Part shown: piece after piece, positions 24,581 through 35,383 of the stretch
Position numbering within the stretch: the first letter of the stretch is position 1
How the letters are laid out: each line of letters opens with the position of its first letter
Source: Bigelowiella natans CCMP2755
Lineage: Eukaryota; Cercozoa; Chlorarachniophyceae
DNA: 47,633 nucleotides
Direction of reading: 5' to 3'
Assembly: GCA_000320545.1 (NCBI GenBank)
Contig: ADNK01001387.1
Span: 55,001-102,633, forward strand
Program-made: the position numbers and the translations under genes
The notes under the pieces: generated by a model
What the model was told of the DNA's origin: nothing
What the model saw: the letters and a program-made list of their open reading frames with translations, nothing else
Databases searched by the model: none

Positions 24581-24941
24581 ATGCTTTAAGAAAGTGTCAG
24601 ACTATCTTCCTTTTTTCCTTATGGCTTATCTGTTGTAGAGCAAGTTCCCTTTACCTTCAACAACAGAGGCGACACTACCACAGCCGCCATTACACCCCAT
24701 GATAAATAAACTGCTACCCTCGGGGGAAAAGAAGCAACCTCATGATCTCTCCGAATTCAGAGCGACAGCAATGGTTGGAAGTCACGTAGTAGTAGTCTGC
24801 GTAGGGTTGATTTCTGCATGATATGTAGCTGCAGCATGGTATATTGATATATATAACAGTATCACTTAGAGGAGGAGTAGTTAACGGGAGTAATGTTTTT
24901 ACTGGGCGATTTTTGTTCAAACTCCTCGAATGAAAAATACG

Positions 24942-24981
<40 letters not shown>

Positions 24982-25868
24982 TTGGGTAGAATTAAGTGTA
25001 AGCTCTCTCGTGCTTCTTACTTGCATAGATTCATGAAGGAGAAAGAAACCTCGAGGGTTTGCCACCGAGCAACAACCGTGAGGCTGAATGGAAACGTCGA
25101 GGATCGCTGATAACTTCACAACAACGGTCACCAGAAGGTGCTGGTAATGATGCTGCTGTCGTTCTGGGGGATAATGACTACGGTTCAAGATTCACTACTA
25201 TTGAAGATAAAAAGCGTCTCTACCAACAGCAGCAACGAATAAGTAGCAAGCATTACACCCCTACTACTACTACCATATATCCAACACCAACTCCTACGAC
25301 TATTGTCGCTACCGCTACTACCGCTACCACCCCTTCTAGGATTCCCCCATCCCATGAAAAACAACAAAATTACCATTACACCAATTTTAAGCAAAATCAT
25401 GCTGGTAGTACCAGAAGAAGGGAAAACAGCTACAATCTTCAAAGTGGGGGAGGAGGAGGAGGAGGAATATATTGTGGAAACCTCTACAGCCAGCATCCTC
25501 AGCACCTAGGGCAGCAACAGCGACATCAGGAATGGCATCAACAGGATTTTGCCTCAAAACCTAACCAGCAGTCTATTAGACGAGGAAGACCATCACCACC
25601 ACCACCACCACCACCTCAATCAAGATTTCATCACCATGCTGTCCAATTTCAACAAAATAATGCTCAACAAATAGCGCCAGTTATCAATAACAGACGTGAT
25701 CGTAGCACCATCAGCATAGGAAATAACAGCAATTGGTTCAGGCACGGTAATCCAGAGCGAAATCCCCGCGAGGAGACTAAAGGACCAAGTTTGGTTGACG
25801 TGGAAGGAAAATATCAAGCAATGAGGCAAGATGGCACAAGGTATAATTTCATCCGTCCCATTGCATAG
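23443..25868 (+). CDS. Hypothetical Q/S/P-rich low-complexity protein, six exons
   Basis: Exons are 23443-23526 (tentative), 23710-23880, 24153-24231, 24396-24430, 24639-24773 and 25029-25868, giving 447 residues with all phases consistent. The start ATGGCTTCC sits in a good AAACAAATGG context. Exon 2 opens with a poly-Gln/His stretch. Exons 3-5 have modest amphipathic helices (WIDVNQDVRSQEFCDLQQKL). The large last exon contains Thr-rich, Gly-rich and Pro-rich tracts and many Gln/Asn, and ends YNFIRPIA. There is no signal peptide, membrane span, zinc finger or enzyme motif. Composition resembles RNA-associated or transcriptional low-complexity proteins, but that is only a guess. The donor after exon 5 is the unusual ATG/gttgga. 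Confidence 0.65.
23892..23955. repeat. (AT)n(GT)n compound microsatellite in intron
   Basis: A ~38-bp AT run followed by ~24 bp of GT repeats, shortly after the exon 2 donor of the Q-rich gene. Confidence 0.95.
24513..24582. repeat. (CT)n and (GT)n microsatellites in intron
   Basis: A CT run and a GT run separated by a few bases, in the intron between exons 4 and 5 of the Q-rich gene. Confidence 0.93.
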
Positions 25869-25998
25869 GATAACATTAAGATTATAAGATTGGAGATGCC
25901 GATGATATGATGATGATAGCCAACCACAAAGACAAGAATGTAGCATTTTGTTGTACTCGTTGAACTTTTCACTCTTGTGTGTAACCCCGTTTGTGCTT

Positions 25999-26049
<51 letters not shown>

Positions 26050-27161
26050 CGTTCCGTTCTTCCCCCCTCTCCGCCTCTTTCAAATTTTCTCCACTATCTT
26101 CATTTCTCGATAGTTATCCATGGCTCCCTGACAACACGGTTCATCGTGGGTTTTACTAAGCAAACAAAGTGAAGAACTTAATTCCTATATTGACACAAGC
26201 ATTCCTTGCTTGATCAGCATGTGATGAGCAGTAGAATGGCATTCATGAAATCCCATGGATTACACATGCACGTAGATTTCATGATCACCATGGACACAAT
26301 GCAACGTTCACACCATGCAGGGTCTACATGATGTGTGCACTGCTGCATGAATGTGTGTAGCGTCACAGTGATGATCGATGATGATGCGCAAATGGCTAGC
26401 TCCTACTGTGGCTTTTCACACGCATGATGTGCGCCCCGTGCGGTGCGTGCACATGTCGCAACGCACATGACCATGTTGCCGATCGAAACTGGCGCGTACG
26501 ACGACGACGGCACACGCTACACCATGCCACGTGCACAGAAACAGCTTTGCATTGATGACAGCTACGCATGTAGCGGTGTCGTGGTTTATTTGGTCGTGCG
26601 AAGACTTCTCTAATAAGCTTTTCAAAGCTATTACACGTAGAGACATTGTGTAGCTAGATAGACAAAATCCAGCTCTAGAAAGCTCTATAAATGCTCATCG
26701 TGGAGCGCAGCTGTTACTTTGTTTCGATCAAAGGTTTGACTTGCTCGAAACACACGCTGGTTAATAAACATGGCACATCATTTGCCTTATCGCAGCAGCA
26801 GTCATTCACAGCGCCACATGTAGCCATGAAGAATTCAACAAGCACTATGCTCGTACATTTTACCGTGGTTGCTAACACATGAAGGGGTCTAGATCATGAC
26901 GATGAAGCTTAGAGTTTCAATAAACCTCAAGATTGTGAACGCTGGACCAAAAGTTCGTGCCTTTTTTGCATTTTTTGGCACAAAAAGATCTTAGCAGAAA
27001 CTTCCCGCCCCCCTTTTTAATTGGAATGAACAGTCCAACGTTCGAGTGCGTAGGGCAAATTTAATCACAGATCGGTAGAACTACATGGATAATCTACAAA
27101 GCATTGCACCCTTGAAACCACGAGCGAGTGAAGTAGCTGGAAGGACACAAAGAACTTCACA
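25869..27161. other. Convergent intergenic region with TGCA-rich island
   Basis: No gene is supported. A CT microsatellite lies at 26001-26042. From about 26210 to 26890 the sequence turns rich in CATGCA, GTGCAC, CACATG and CATGAT words, like the other convergent spacers. The ORFs at 26416 (minus) and 26691 (plus) show no intron or family evidence. Confidence 0.6.
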
Positions 27162-29530
27162 CTACATGTCATCGAAGTCGTCGTCGTCATCGTCCCCTTC
27201 ATTAAATTCAAGACTGCCCCCAAAATCATTTTCATGGATTACCTGAATATAAAGATGGAATACTACTTTTATATCCTGAAAGAGATATCTTCGAAAAAAT
27301 TAAAAGAGTCGGTAATAAGAGAATCTCAATTTTTCTCACCTCCTCGCGTGTATTTTGAGTAATCCTTGTTGACATCGCCGCTAATATGTTCGACTTCCTG
27401 CGCGACGATGATGATGATGATGATGCCTAATAAGAAGAAAAGACTCATTTTCTTATTTCTCCGCCCCCCCTCTCCCCTCTCTTTTTCACCCCCCCTCCAC
27501 ACACACAAACACACACTCACTCACTCACTCACACTCACACTCACACTCACACACATTTCAATTGACCCACTAAGAGAAAAAATAGCAGTACCAAAAGTGT
27601 CAATTACCTTCAACATGGATTCATTTACTTCCCATTGGTCGCCTTCTTCGTCCTTTGTTACCTCTAATCCCCGCTCAGGGTCAAAATCAAAACCTTGAGA
27701 TGTTCAGATTGACGATACATCACATGATCCCATCCGACAAAAATAAATAACAATTCGACAATATGCGTATCACGAGGCATAAGGAATTCAGTATTTTAAG
27801 CAAACAAAATAATAGATTTTTAAATGTTTTTGGAGGAAAGAAAACAAACCTTCACCGTCTATAATTCAGTATTTTAAGCAAACAAAATAATAGATTTTTA
27901 AATGTTTTGGGAGAAAAGAAAACAAACCTTCACCGTCTCCAAGTTTTGGGGTTACATTTTTCTTGTTGAGGTTCCTATCATCACCATCAGCCTCTACTAG
28001 CTTCGGCCCTGATAATCTGTACCAGAATATATTTGTTATGTTCCTCCTCTTCCCCATAGAAACATAGCTATTGCAAAAACAAAACAAGTATACTACAACC
28101 CATAGTTGTTTCCATATTTACCTACGCAATAATGCAATGCAGTGATGTTGTAATCAAATACATGATGAGCAATTAACCGAGATTCACTCTCTTGTCGTCT
28201 TAATGCTGTTCCTGTTTGTCCAAGATTATAGCGAGGAGGCTTTGAAGAGTTTGATGTTGCTGCTACTCCATTCTTGGGAGGAGTCATATTCTTTGCTTTC
28301 ATCTGCCTAAAGGAAGAAACGTCGTACAGAATGTCATTGCAAAAGAATGATGATGATGATGATGATGATGAAAATCCGGGAAAACCAAGAGAGTTCATCG
28401 ATCATTACGATTATTTCATTCAAAATTGTACAATCTGACTTCTTCATAACCCTATTACTTTCTTCTCGAGAAGGTTGCACCGCCTCCTAAAATTCCTCCA
28501 AGTCCAATTCTTCCAGCACCAAATCCTAATCCCCCTTCATCTACAGATGATGCTACAGATGATGCTTTGTCTGATGCCGAACCATGCTGCTAAAAACAAC
28601 GTTGCGGATGTAAGTAAGCATTTTGCAAATACTACTTACTACTACTACTACTACTACTACTACTATTTACAATAATTCGTTCAATATTGATTGGTGATCG
28701 AAGATTGGCTCTCATTACTACCATAGTATTTTCCTCCTCCTCCTCTTGTAATATCTCTGCCCCAGGATTGAAAGAAAAGGATGGGTCACCATTGTGAACT
28801 TTTGGCAATTTCTTAGATGATGGTGATAATGATGACGTCGTCTCCGTGGTAGCGGGATGATCATTCTTGCCCTCCTCCCTGTCAAAGCCTATATTCGTCT
28901 CAGACAGCAACGTTTTGTGGGTTGTAAAAGAATCAATTCTTGGAGGTGCTGCTGCTGCTGCATTTTCGTTGATGTCATCCTCTTTTGCATCATCGTTATC
29001 ATCATCATCATCGTCGCGTCGCCCTCGAAGAACATTAGTATCTTGTCCGTGGTAATAGCTCTGCTCAAGCGCTTTCTCCTTCTTCTGCTTCATCTTAAAA
29101 TCATTCCTCCTCATGAATATTTGTGGTTGTTGTTTCTCCTTCGAAGTGCTGCTACTTTTAGCCTCAGGCAACTCCTAAAGGCAGCATGCAACCAACACAT
29201 TATTTTCAATAAACTCATTACCAGTTGGCCTTTCACGATGATTAATGTGCTTTACTCCTACCTCAAATGTATTTGTTCTTGATGTTGGTGAGTTCTCTGG
29301 CGACACCAAATCCAGGCTCTCATCCCCGTTTGCGCTCGCTAACTGACTATAGACATCGTCGATTGGTGGTTTAGCTGTGTGGCCATTATTAATGCCTTCC
29401 ACCGTATTTTGACCCTCATCGAAGCGCACAGAAGATCCAGGTTGACGGGTTTGTTTGGTAAGGTGTGGTGAGCGATTATTTAACGGATTATTCGCAGATG
29501 GGCCTCCATCTGTTAGTAAGTCGAGGTAGC

Positions 29531-29564
<34 letters not shown>

Positions 29565-31438
29565 TGGACATGTTTAGAAGCTCAAGTTAGAGATGTGTTT
29601 TTGAGCAAGAATTGGTGTGTTTAATATAAGGAAAGATTGTGCTTTGTGTAATAAAGTATAATCATAGATACCGGTGCGACCTCCTTCTTTCTGGAGAGGT
29701 GACGGCGACAAAATTTGGTGAGGTGTTCCATCCAAGCTTTTGACTATCCGTGGACTTTCAATTTTGATTGGAACGGCGGAGTTATTGTTCCCGTACACTA
29801 CATTGTTTTCCTTACCGTTGTCATTTGGATAATCGACCTGAATCTGCTGAAATAGAGGCTGTTAGAACTGAAAAGGTGATGCATTTAAAATACCATCGTC
29901 ATCATAATCACACCTCTTCTTCCTGCCCAGATGATTCTTTATGCATTGCTACTTGATTTTCCCCCTGTGGCTTATGATATGCTGCTTGGAACGTCCTATG
30001 CTTCATATCAACAGCCGACCTTCCACCACTTCTTCTTGATGATCTTCCCTGCTGCTGCTGCTGCTGCTGCTGGAACAACAAATCACGATCATCACCTACA
30101 GCTTCAGACGAAGACGACATTATGATCTTCGGTGCAGCACTTTGGGAACGCCGTTGATGATGATGGAAAGATGATGATTTGTTTGGATCTCCATCTGTCG
30201 TCATTATTCCTCTTGCTTGTGCGGTGACGGTATCCCCCAGCCTTTCCCAATGAGCTTTATCTTTCTCCAAAGGCACTCTGTACTCACTTCCTGCTGCGGG
30301 TATATATGGCCTTCGCAATAACGACGTCTGCTGTTGATTGTTCTTGCCGTTATTCTGGGGCGGCTGCTTTCTGATGATGGTAGAAGGTTCACTTTGTGCT
30401 CCTCGCATACCCATCATCATAGCTTGGTTTTGCAGGCTTTGAATATATGATTTTGATTCATCAGATGGTATTTGATGATGTTGGTGTTTCAATTTTTGTG
30501 GAACATTTTGGCCTTGTCCAAAACCCCTTTTTTGCTCTTCCAATAACATTTCTGAACGTTCTGCGTGGGCCTGGGCTAGAAAGCGACGTCGGTTTGTGTG
30601 GTTCTCGTGTGCAAGCTTTAGTGCCTGATTTCGAAGCTGCTCATCACGAATGCCATCAAGCAGTCTTCGAGCCATCATTTCATTCTCCATCTAGATAGAC
30701 CAACCATTTCTTAATTTCAGATATTGAGGTGATGGTGGTTTAAATCAATGAAGTTCTAAGTACTTGATATCTTGCGCTTATTTCTTGCTGATATTCAGCA
30801 CGACGGACTCTGAGTTGCTCCTACATACATAATAGCAAAGCATCGTTTGGGAATTGGGCAAGAAACTGGAACAGAAATTCGTTGTTCTTTATAAAGGAAG
30901 GCGTGACCTCCCATCGTTCACGGGCTTTTGCATAATCTACTGCAGCTTGATTGTTCTTCCGAAGGGCGATAGTAGCTTGCTCAAAGTCCTGTTGGATTGG
31001 TGTGTGGGAGGAGGAGGAGGAGGAGGAGGAGGAGGAGGAGGAGGAGGAGGAGGAGGAGGAGGAGGATGAGGAGGAGGAGGAGGGGGAGTCCTTGAAAAAT
31101 CTTCTCATTCTCTGCTGTAAATCAAATTCTGAACCTTCATCCTTCGCTCTACTCGTCGTTGCTCGTGCTGTTGCCAGCGACTAGAAAGCACAGATACAGC
31201 CCTCACATAACGATCTTGCTGTTCTTTCAATTCCCTATCGAGTTCAAGTTCCCTGGTAGTAGAAATTAGTGTATTTGATTATGTTGACACGATGTGATCA
31301 TCGCTAGCAATGTACGCTGCAGTCTGATATACTACCGGCGGGAGGACATTCGCATGGAATGGATAAGATTCTCACATCTTGATATCGAGTGGGTGCACAT
31401 TGCTTGAATCTGTAATGAAGACGAAGGATGAAATTATT

Positions 31439-31512
<74 letters not shown>

Positions 31513-31907
31513 ATATCTCTCCCATCCTTTCCTGCTTAATATACATCTTGTTGCTTCAAAGCACTAGCTCTCCGCTGCTTCTCCTTTGCTTCCTTCCTTA
31601 GCTCTTTCACACGTTCCTGCAAACATTAACATGGTAATTTCCTCCGCTCGAAATTGAAGAGTTGTAACTCGGCAACATACATCTTCCCAGCGACGCATTT
31701 CCGACTTCTTTTCCAATAATTGAAGTTGATTTGTGATCTGAACAAAATTAGCGCAAGTAATCTGCTGGGATGCAGTCCACATCTATAGATCAGAAATCTC
31801 ACCACCTTTGTTCTTAGAAGTTGTAAAGTTTCAGAGTCCTGTTGGTATTGTAGTGCCATCTGCATTATGGCTTTGGGTCCACCATCCCTGCCCCCACTTC
31901 CTGCCAT
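27162..31907 (-). CDS. Large coiled-coil/low-complexity protein with acidic C-terminus
   Basis: There are seventeen exons: 31907-31803, 31737-31681, 31616-31565, 31409-31376, 31252-31207, 31114-30908, 30820-30764, 30690-29914, 29846-29672, 29509-29262, 29174-28671, 28589-28459, 28306-28122, 27996-27928, 27693-27608, 27397-27340 and 27265-27162, giving ~964 residues. Exon 5/6 and the last two junctions are uncertain. The N-terminal third is a heptad-like coiled coil (LQLLEKKSEMRRWED, ERVKELRKEAKEKQRRA, EQLRVRRAEYQQEI). A poly-Ser tract encoded by GGA repeats (minus-strand TCC) lies in exon 6. The middle is Gln/His/Ser-rich with CAG-type poly-Gln, and a Gly-rich segment (GLGFGAGRIGLGGILGGG) follows. 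The tail is strongly acidic (DDDDDDFDDM). There is no signal peptide, transmembrane span or catalytic motif. It resembles cytoskeletal or ciliary structural proteins in style only; I do not recognise a family. Confidence 0.75.
27785..27938 (-). repeat. 76-bp tandem duplication across a 5' splice site
   Basis: Two copies (27785-27860 and 27863-27938, two or three mismatches). The copy at 27863-27938 contains the real exon end GACGGTGAAG/gtttg; the other copy repeats the same donor inside the intron. The junction between copies reads AATTATAG/ACGGTGAAG/gtttg on the minus strand, that is, a potential 9-nt in-frame micro-exon. Confidence 0.93.
31005..31085. repeat. (GGA)n coding microsatellite (poly-Ser)
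   Basis: About 25 GGA/GAG triplets. On the minus strand they are TCC codons and make a ~25-residue serine tract in exon 6 of the coiled-coil gene. Confidence 0.92.
31440..31512. repeat. (TA)n(TG)n compound microsatellite
   Basis: An AT run passing directly into GT repeats, in an intron of the coiled-coil gene between the exons at 31565 and 31409. Confidence 0.95.
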
Positions 31908-32672
31908 TTTGTACAGTATCTAGTTGCTTATTGAAATGGGATTCTTATTGGAAGTTCAAAGGGAATCCAGTCGAAGTAGTCACTAAAAAGCACCACGCCC
32001 TGCTTATATTATTGTTATTGTGCTTCCATCATCGTGGGGAGCTCCTAGACTAGGTTGCCGTTATGATTTCCTGAATGTCATTGTTATGTTGTTATTATTT
32101 ACCATTTTCCTCCTTTTGGTATGTCTCTCCTATTTTCCCCCCTCTTTTTGCCAGTTTCTCTCTAAATGTCCCTCTCAAAATGGGGTTTACACGCTGCGTC
32201 ATGCCTTCTGAGGAACTTCTACTGAAAATAGCATGTCTCTCTTCAGAGAATCTCATTTCCCGCGATTTTTTGCTTGGAAACGAAATAGGAACATGCTTCA
32301 TCTATCATTACATGTACATCATAACATGTATTATGGTAATGTGGCGAAAATGTGTAATTTAGAAAAAATAATTAGGATATTATAACGATGATGAAAGTGA
32401 GTGAGTGAGTTGCAAGTTATCAAGAAATATTAACTATTTACTGAGACTACTACTATCTCGTTTACAAGTGGTAGTAGGAGAGCACCACCACCACCACCAC
32501 CACCACCACCACCACTTGTGTAATAATTAGGACTACACTACAAGGACGGTGTCCTGTGTCCTCCCCCTTTTGAACATAGCACAGAGGGGGTTGTCAAAAA
32601 GGGACAAATACAGATATTGCAACGGCTGTATTCCTTCCAAGACGGCGAGTTGTTGACTCACACCCTTTAACT
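31908..32672. promoter_or_regulatory. Divergent spacer between coiled-coil gene and MOZART-like gene
   Basis: A head-to-head spacer of 765 bp. It contains a (CAC)n tract at 32484-32516 and a CATTTCCCGCGATTT motif (E2F-like) near 32257. ORFs at 32075-32362 on both strands look accidental. I see no promoter element that can be named with confidence. Confidence 0.35.
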
Positions 32673-33083
32673 ATGTCCTCCAATGTGACTACACAATCTA
32701 CAAATCCTTCAACACAACAACCCCGAAGTATGGCCTATCTTTTCATGATCCATATTATAAGTATTGAAAATCTAACTTTTTGCATAACAGAAGAGCTTGC
32801 TCTGCTAGCCAAAATCTGCGATCTTCCGATGGACCAGGACGTCGTAGATATCGTATGCCAAAAAAAAATGAAACATTTTCTTCGTTTGAGCTTCTCGTAT
32901 AAGCAGTCGTGCAAACATAATTTATGTGTCTGCCCCCAATGAAGTTTCCAAAAACAAATATTTTCTTTGATTTATTTGAAAAATAATAATGATCAGCTGG
33001 TTGAACTCCTAAATTCTAAAGTCCAGCCCGAGGGGATTTTGCGAGCTTTGCGAATGATTCACAAGGAGAAAGAGAGCGGATAA
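32673..33083 (+). CDS. MOZART-family gamma-tubulin ring complex small protein (MZT2-like)
   Basis: Exons are 32673-32727, 32791-32852 and 32997-33083, encoding 67 residues in consistent phase. A short Ser/Thr/Gln N-terminus is followed by KELALLAKICDLPMDQDVV, then DILVELLNSKVQPEGILRAL and RMIHKEKESG. From family knowledge this aligns without gaps to the MOZART2 core (acidic first helix, D-x-DV, I-L-V-D/E-LL, a V-x-P turn, then the last helix). MOZART1 also fits but needs a two-residue gap. These proteins insert into GCP N-terminal regions and support gamma-tubulin complex assembly at microtubule-organising centres. The length matches the family's core. Donors are A/gtatgg and ATC/gtatgc. Too short and too split to be found by ORF length alone. 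MZT1 versus MZT2 is not settled. Confidence 0.72.
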
Positions 33084-33776
33084 GATCAGTTTGATAACAT
33101 TCGCTATTTTGCACACGATGCGTGACACAGAACTACAGCTAAGGCGCATCGCATGTTGCTCGCACACCTTGTTACTCGTAAACTTTTGATCCATACCATG
33201 GCCATGTACTATATACACAATTTATGTCATGCACATGTATAATAATTGTGCATGCCTATGATCGCGATGCGCGTGCATATACATGTCTCGATGCTACATG
33301 TGTATGCCTTTGAACCAACGCATTGCAAGCACGCTCTTTTCGGAATTCTGCAAGAAAGTCATGTGAAGCATATTTCATGTTTTCCGCGCTCATTAAAGCA
33401 TACATATGACGTTTTTCCGCGCGCTGCAAAACATGAAAATCTAAATAACCAAAAGCTACGCTGCAGCTTGTGCGCATGCGCACCACAGCGACTATGCAGC
33501 TAACAAGGCTAAGGCTAGAGAGCACGGACGCGCACAAGTGAAACCAGTCGCGTGCACTGCAATATACGCACTCGCTCAATTTCGCACATGCTTGCTAGCT
33601 TGTATGTGCATGCAATGTCAGCAGCAGACACAGACTGAAGATTCTGCATCGAAAAACACGACAACACACTTACATGCATGCTGGTGATTCCATGCAATGC
33701 TACTTCACAATCGACTCTAATGCAAAAAGTTTAAATCACTGCATGCGTAGCCCACAACCTTGCGTAAATATTTGAT
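33084..33776. other. Convergent intergenic island, TGCA-rich
   Basis: A spacer between the stops of the MOZART-like gene and the RabGAP gene. It is dense in TGCATG, ACATGT, GTGCAT and CGCGC words and free of microsatellites. No gene is supported; the 107-aa minus frame at 33256-33579 has no intron or family evidence. Confidence 0.65.
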
Positions 33777-34296
33777 TCATTTGTTTTTATCAATTAGATT
33801 TAGAGGGTGAATACTTAGTTGACGCATCATCGACACTGGGGGTTGATAATTCTGTAGCTTGAAATAACTCAGTAATTGTTTTCGAAGGTATTCTTACCAG
33901 CCGGGCGGCATCCACCAGTTCTCCCTAAGACATAGCAATGGTGATTGTGATTATAAAAACAAAATTACACATAGATATGATGCCAGTGCTGGCATCATAT
34001 TTAACAACCTCTTTTATCCCATCGAACTTTGAACGAAGAATACGCAAACAAATGTTAAACGGCCTACGAAGAAAAAATATGCCATAAATAGACAAACACA
34101 TGTTTCTCCTTCACCATCCTTGAACATACATACGCACACACCGCGTGCAGATGATGCAAAAATCAGAGGGGAGGCGGCAGATGAAACGACAAGAGGAATG
34201 GTTAAAATTTTCAAATTACTTTTTGAGGAGAGTCGACTGCAGTAAAGACAGTATGGCGACCTGAAGATAATAGTGACGATACGGTATTTCATTTTG

Positions 34297-34341
<45 letters not shown>

Positions 34342-34381
34342 TCAATATATATAATGTGTCTGTATGTGCGTGTACTTGAGA

Positions 34382-34419
<38 letters not shown>

Positions 34420-34939
34420 AATAAATGTGTGATGTAGCCATGCCAAGATGGGAATGGAATTCATAATATGCACGAGAACAACACTACTTGATATTTGTTA
34501 TATTGACAACAAACCGATGTGCGAACAACGACACTTGATATTTGTTATTGACAACAAACTAACTCACCGATATGCGAAAAACATAAACTTCCCCATGGAT
34601 AAGATATCTGCCGACAGAAAATACAGAAAAACATAGTTTGACGAAGTCAACTAACAAAAACAAAGAGTATACGATGGAGAATTGAGCATTGAACTTAGAA
34701 GAATTACTATTCTTTTTAGATAATATCTGCTGAATAATCACTACCCATCCCAAACTCTCGAAGCTGCCTGTATTGGGAGCTGGCGTGAATGTAAACACAT
34801 CAGCCACTCCATCAAATAACAATCTGGTGGCAAACCTGCCAATTTATGTTGGATAAAATCATCAGTATCTCATATGAATAATGAAGGTGATAATACTACC
34901 CTAGTTGTTAAGGGAATGGTACGTAGAAGCACTCTCTCC

Positions 34940-35031
<92 letters not shown>

Positions 35032-35087
35032 TTTCACATTTAAGATTCAGCGTCCCAATAAAGATTGCTACTAGTTTTCAAAATTGT

Positions 35088-35129
<42 letters not shown>

Positions 35130-35335
35130 AAGGGTCTGAAAGTAACTATGCAAACGTGGTAAGTTTACGCTCATCAGCTCCTGACAAATGTGATCAGCAT
35201 CAAAATAATAAGGAGAATTTAGTACAAATGTGATCTTCATCAAAATGATAAGGAGTATAGGGCCCACAGATCAAAAAGTAGTAACATACCTCACATATAT
35301 TCAAACACACGCACACGCACAATGAGAGGGGGGGG

Positions 35336-35383
<48 letters not shown>

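Noticed and set aside
28068-28097. 29-nt ultrashort intron in the coiled-coil gene
   Set aside because: A 125-nt intron from gtaaat at 28121 to an acceptor at 27997 keeps phase with the following exon, so no ultrashort intron is needed.
32075-32362. Possible small gene on either strand upstream of the MOZART-like gene
   Set aside because: Overlapping frames on both strands, no family match, no donor/acceptor partner; it lies in a divergent promoter spacer.
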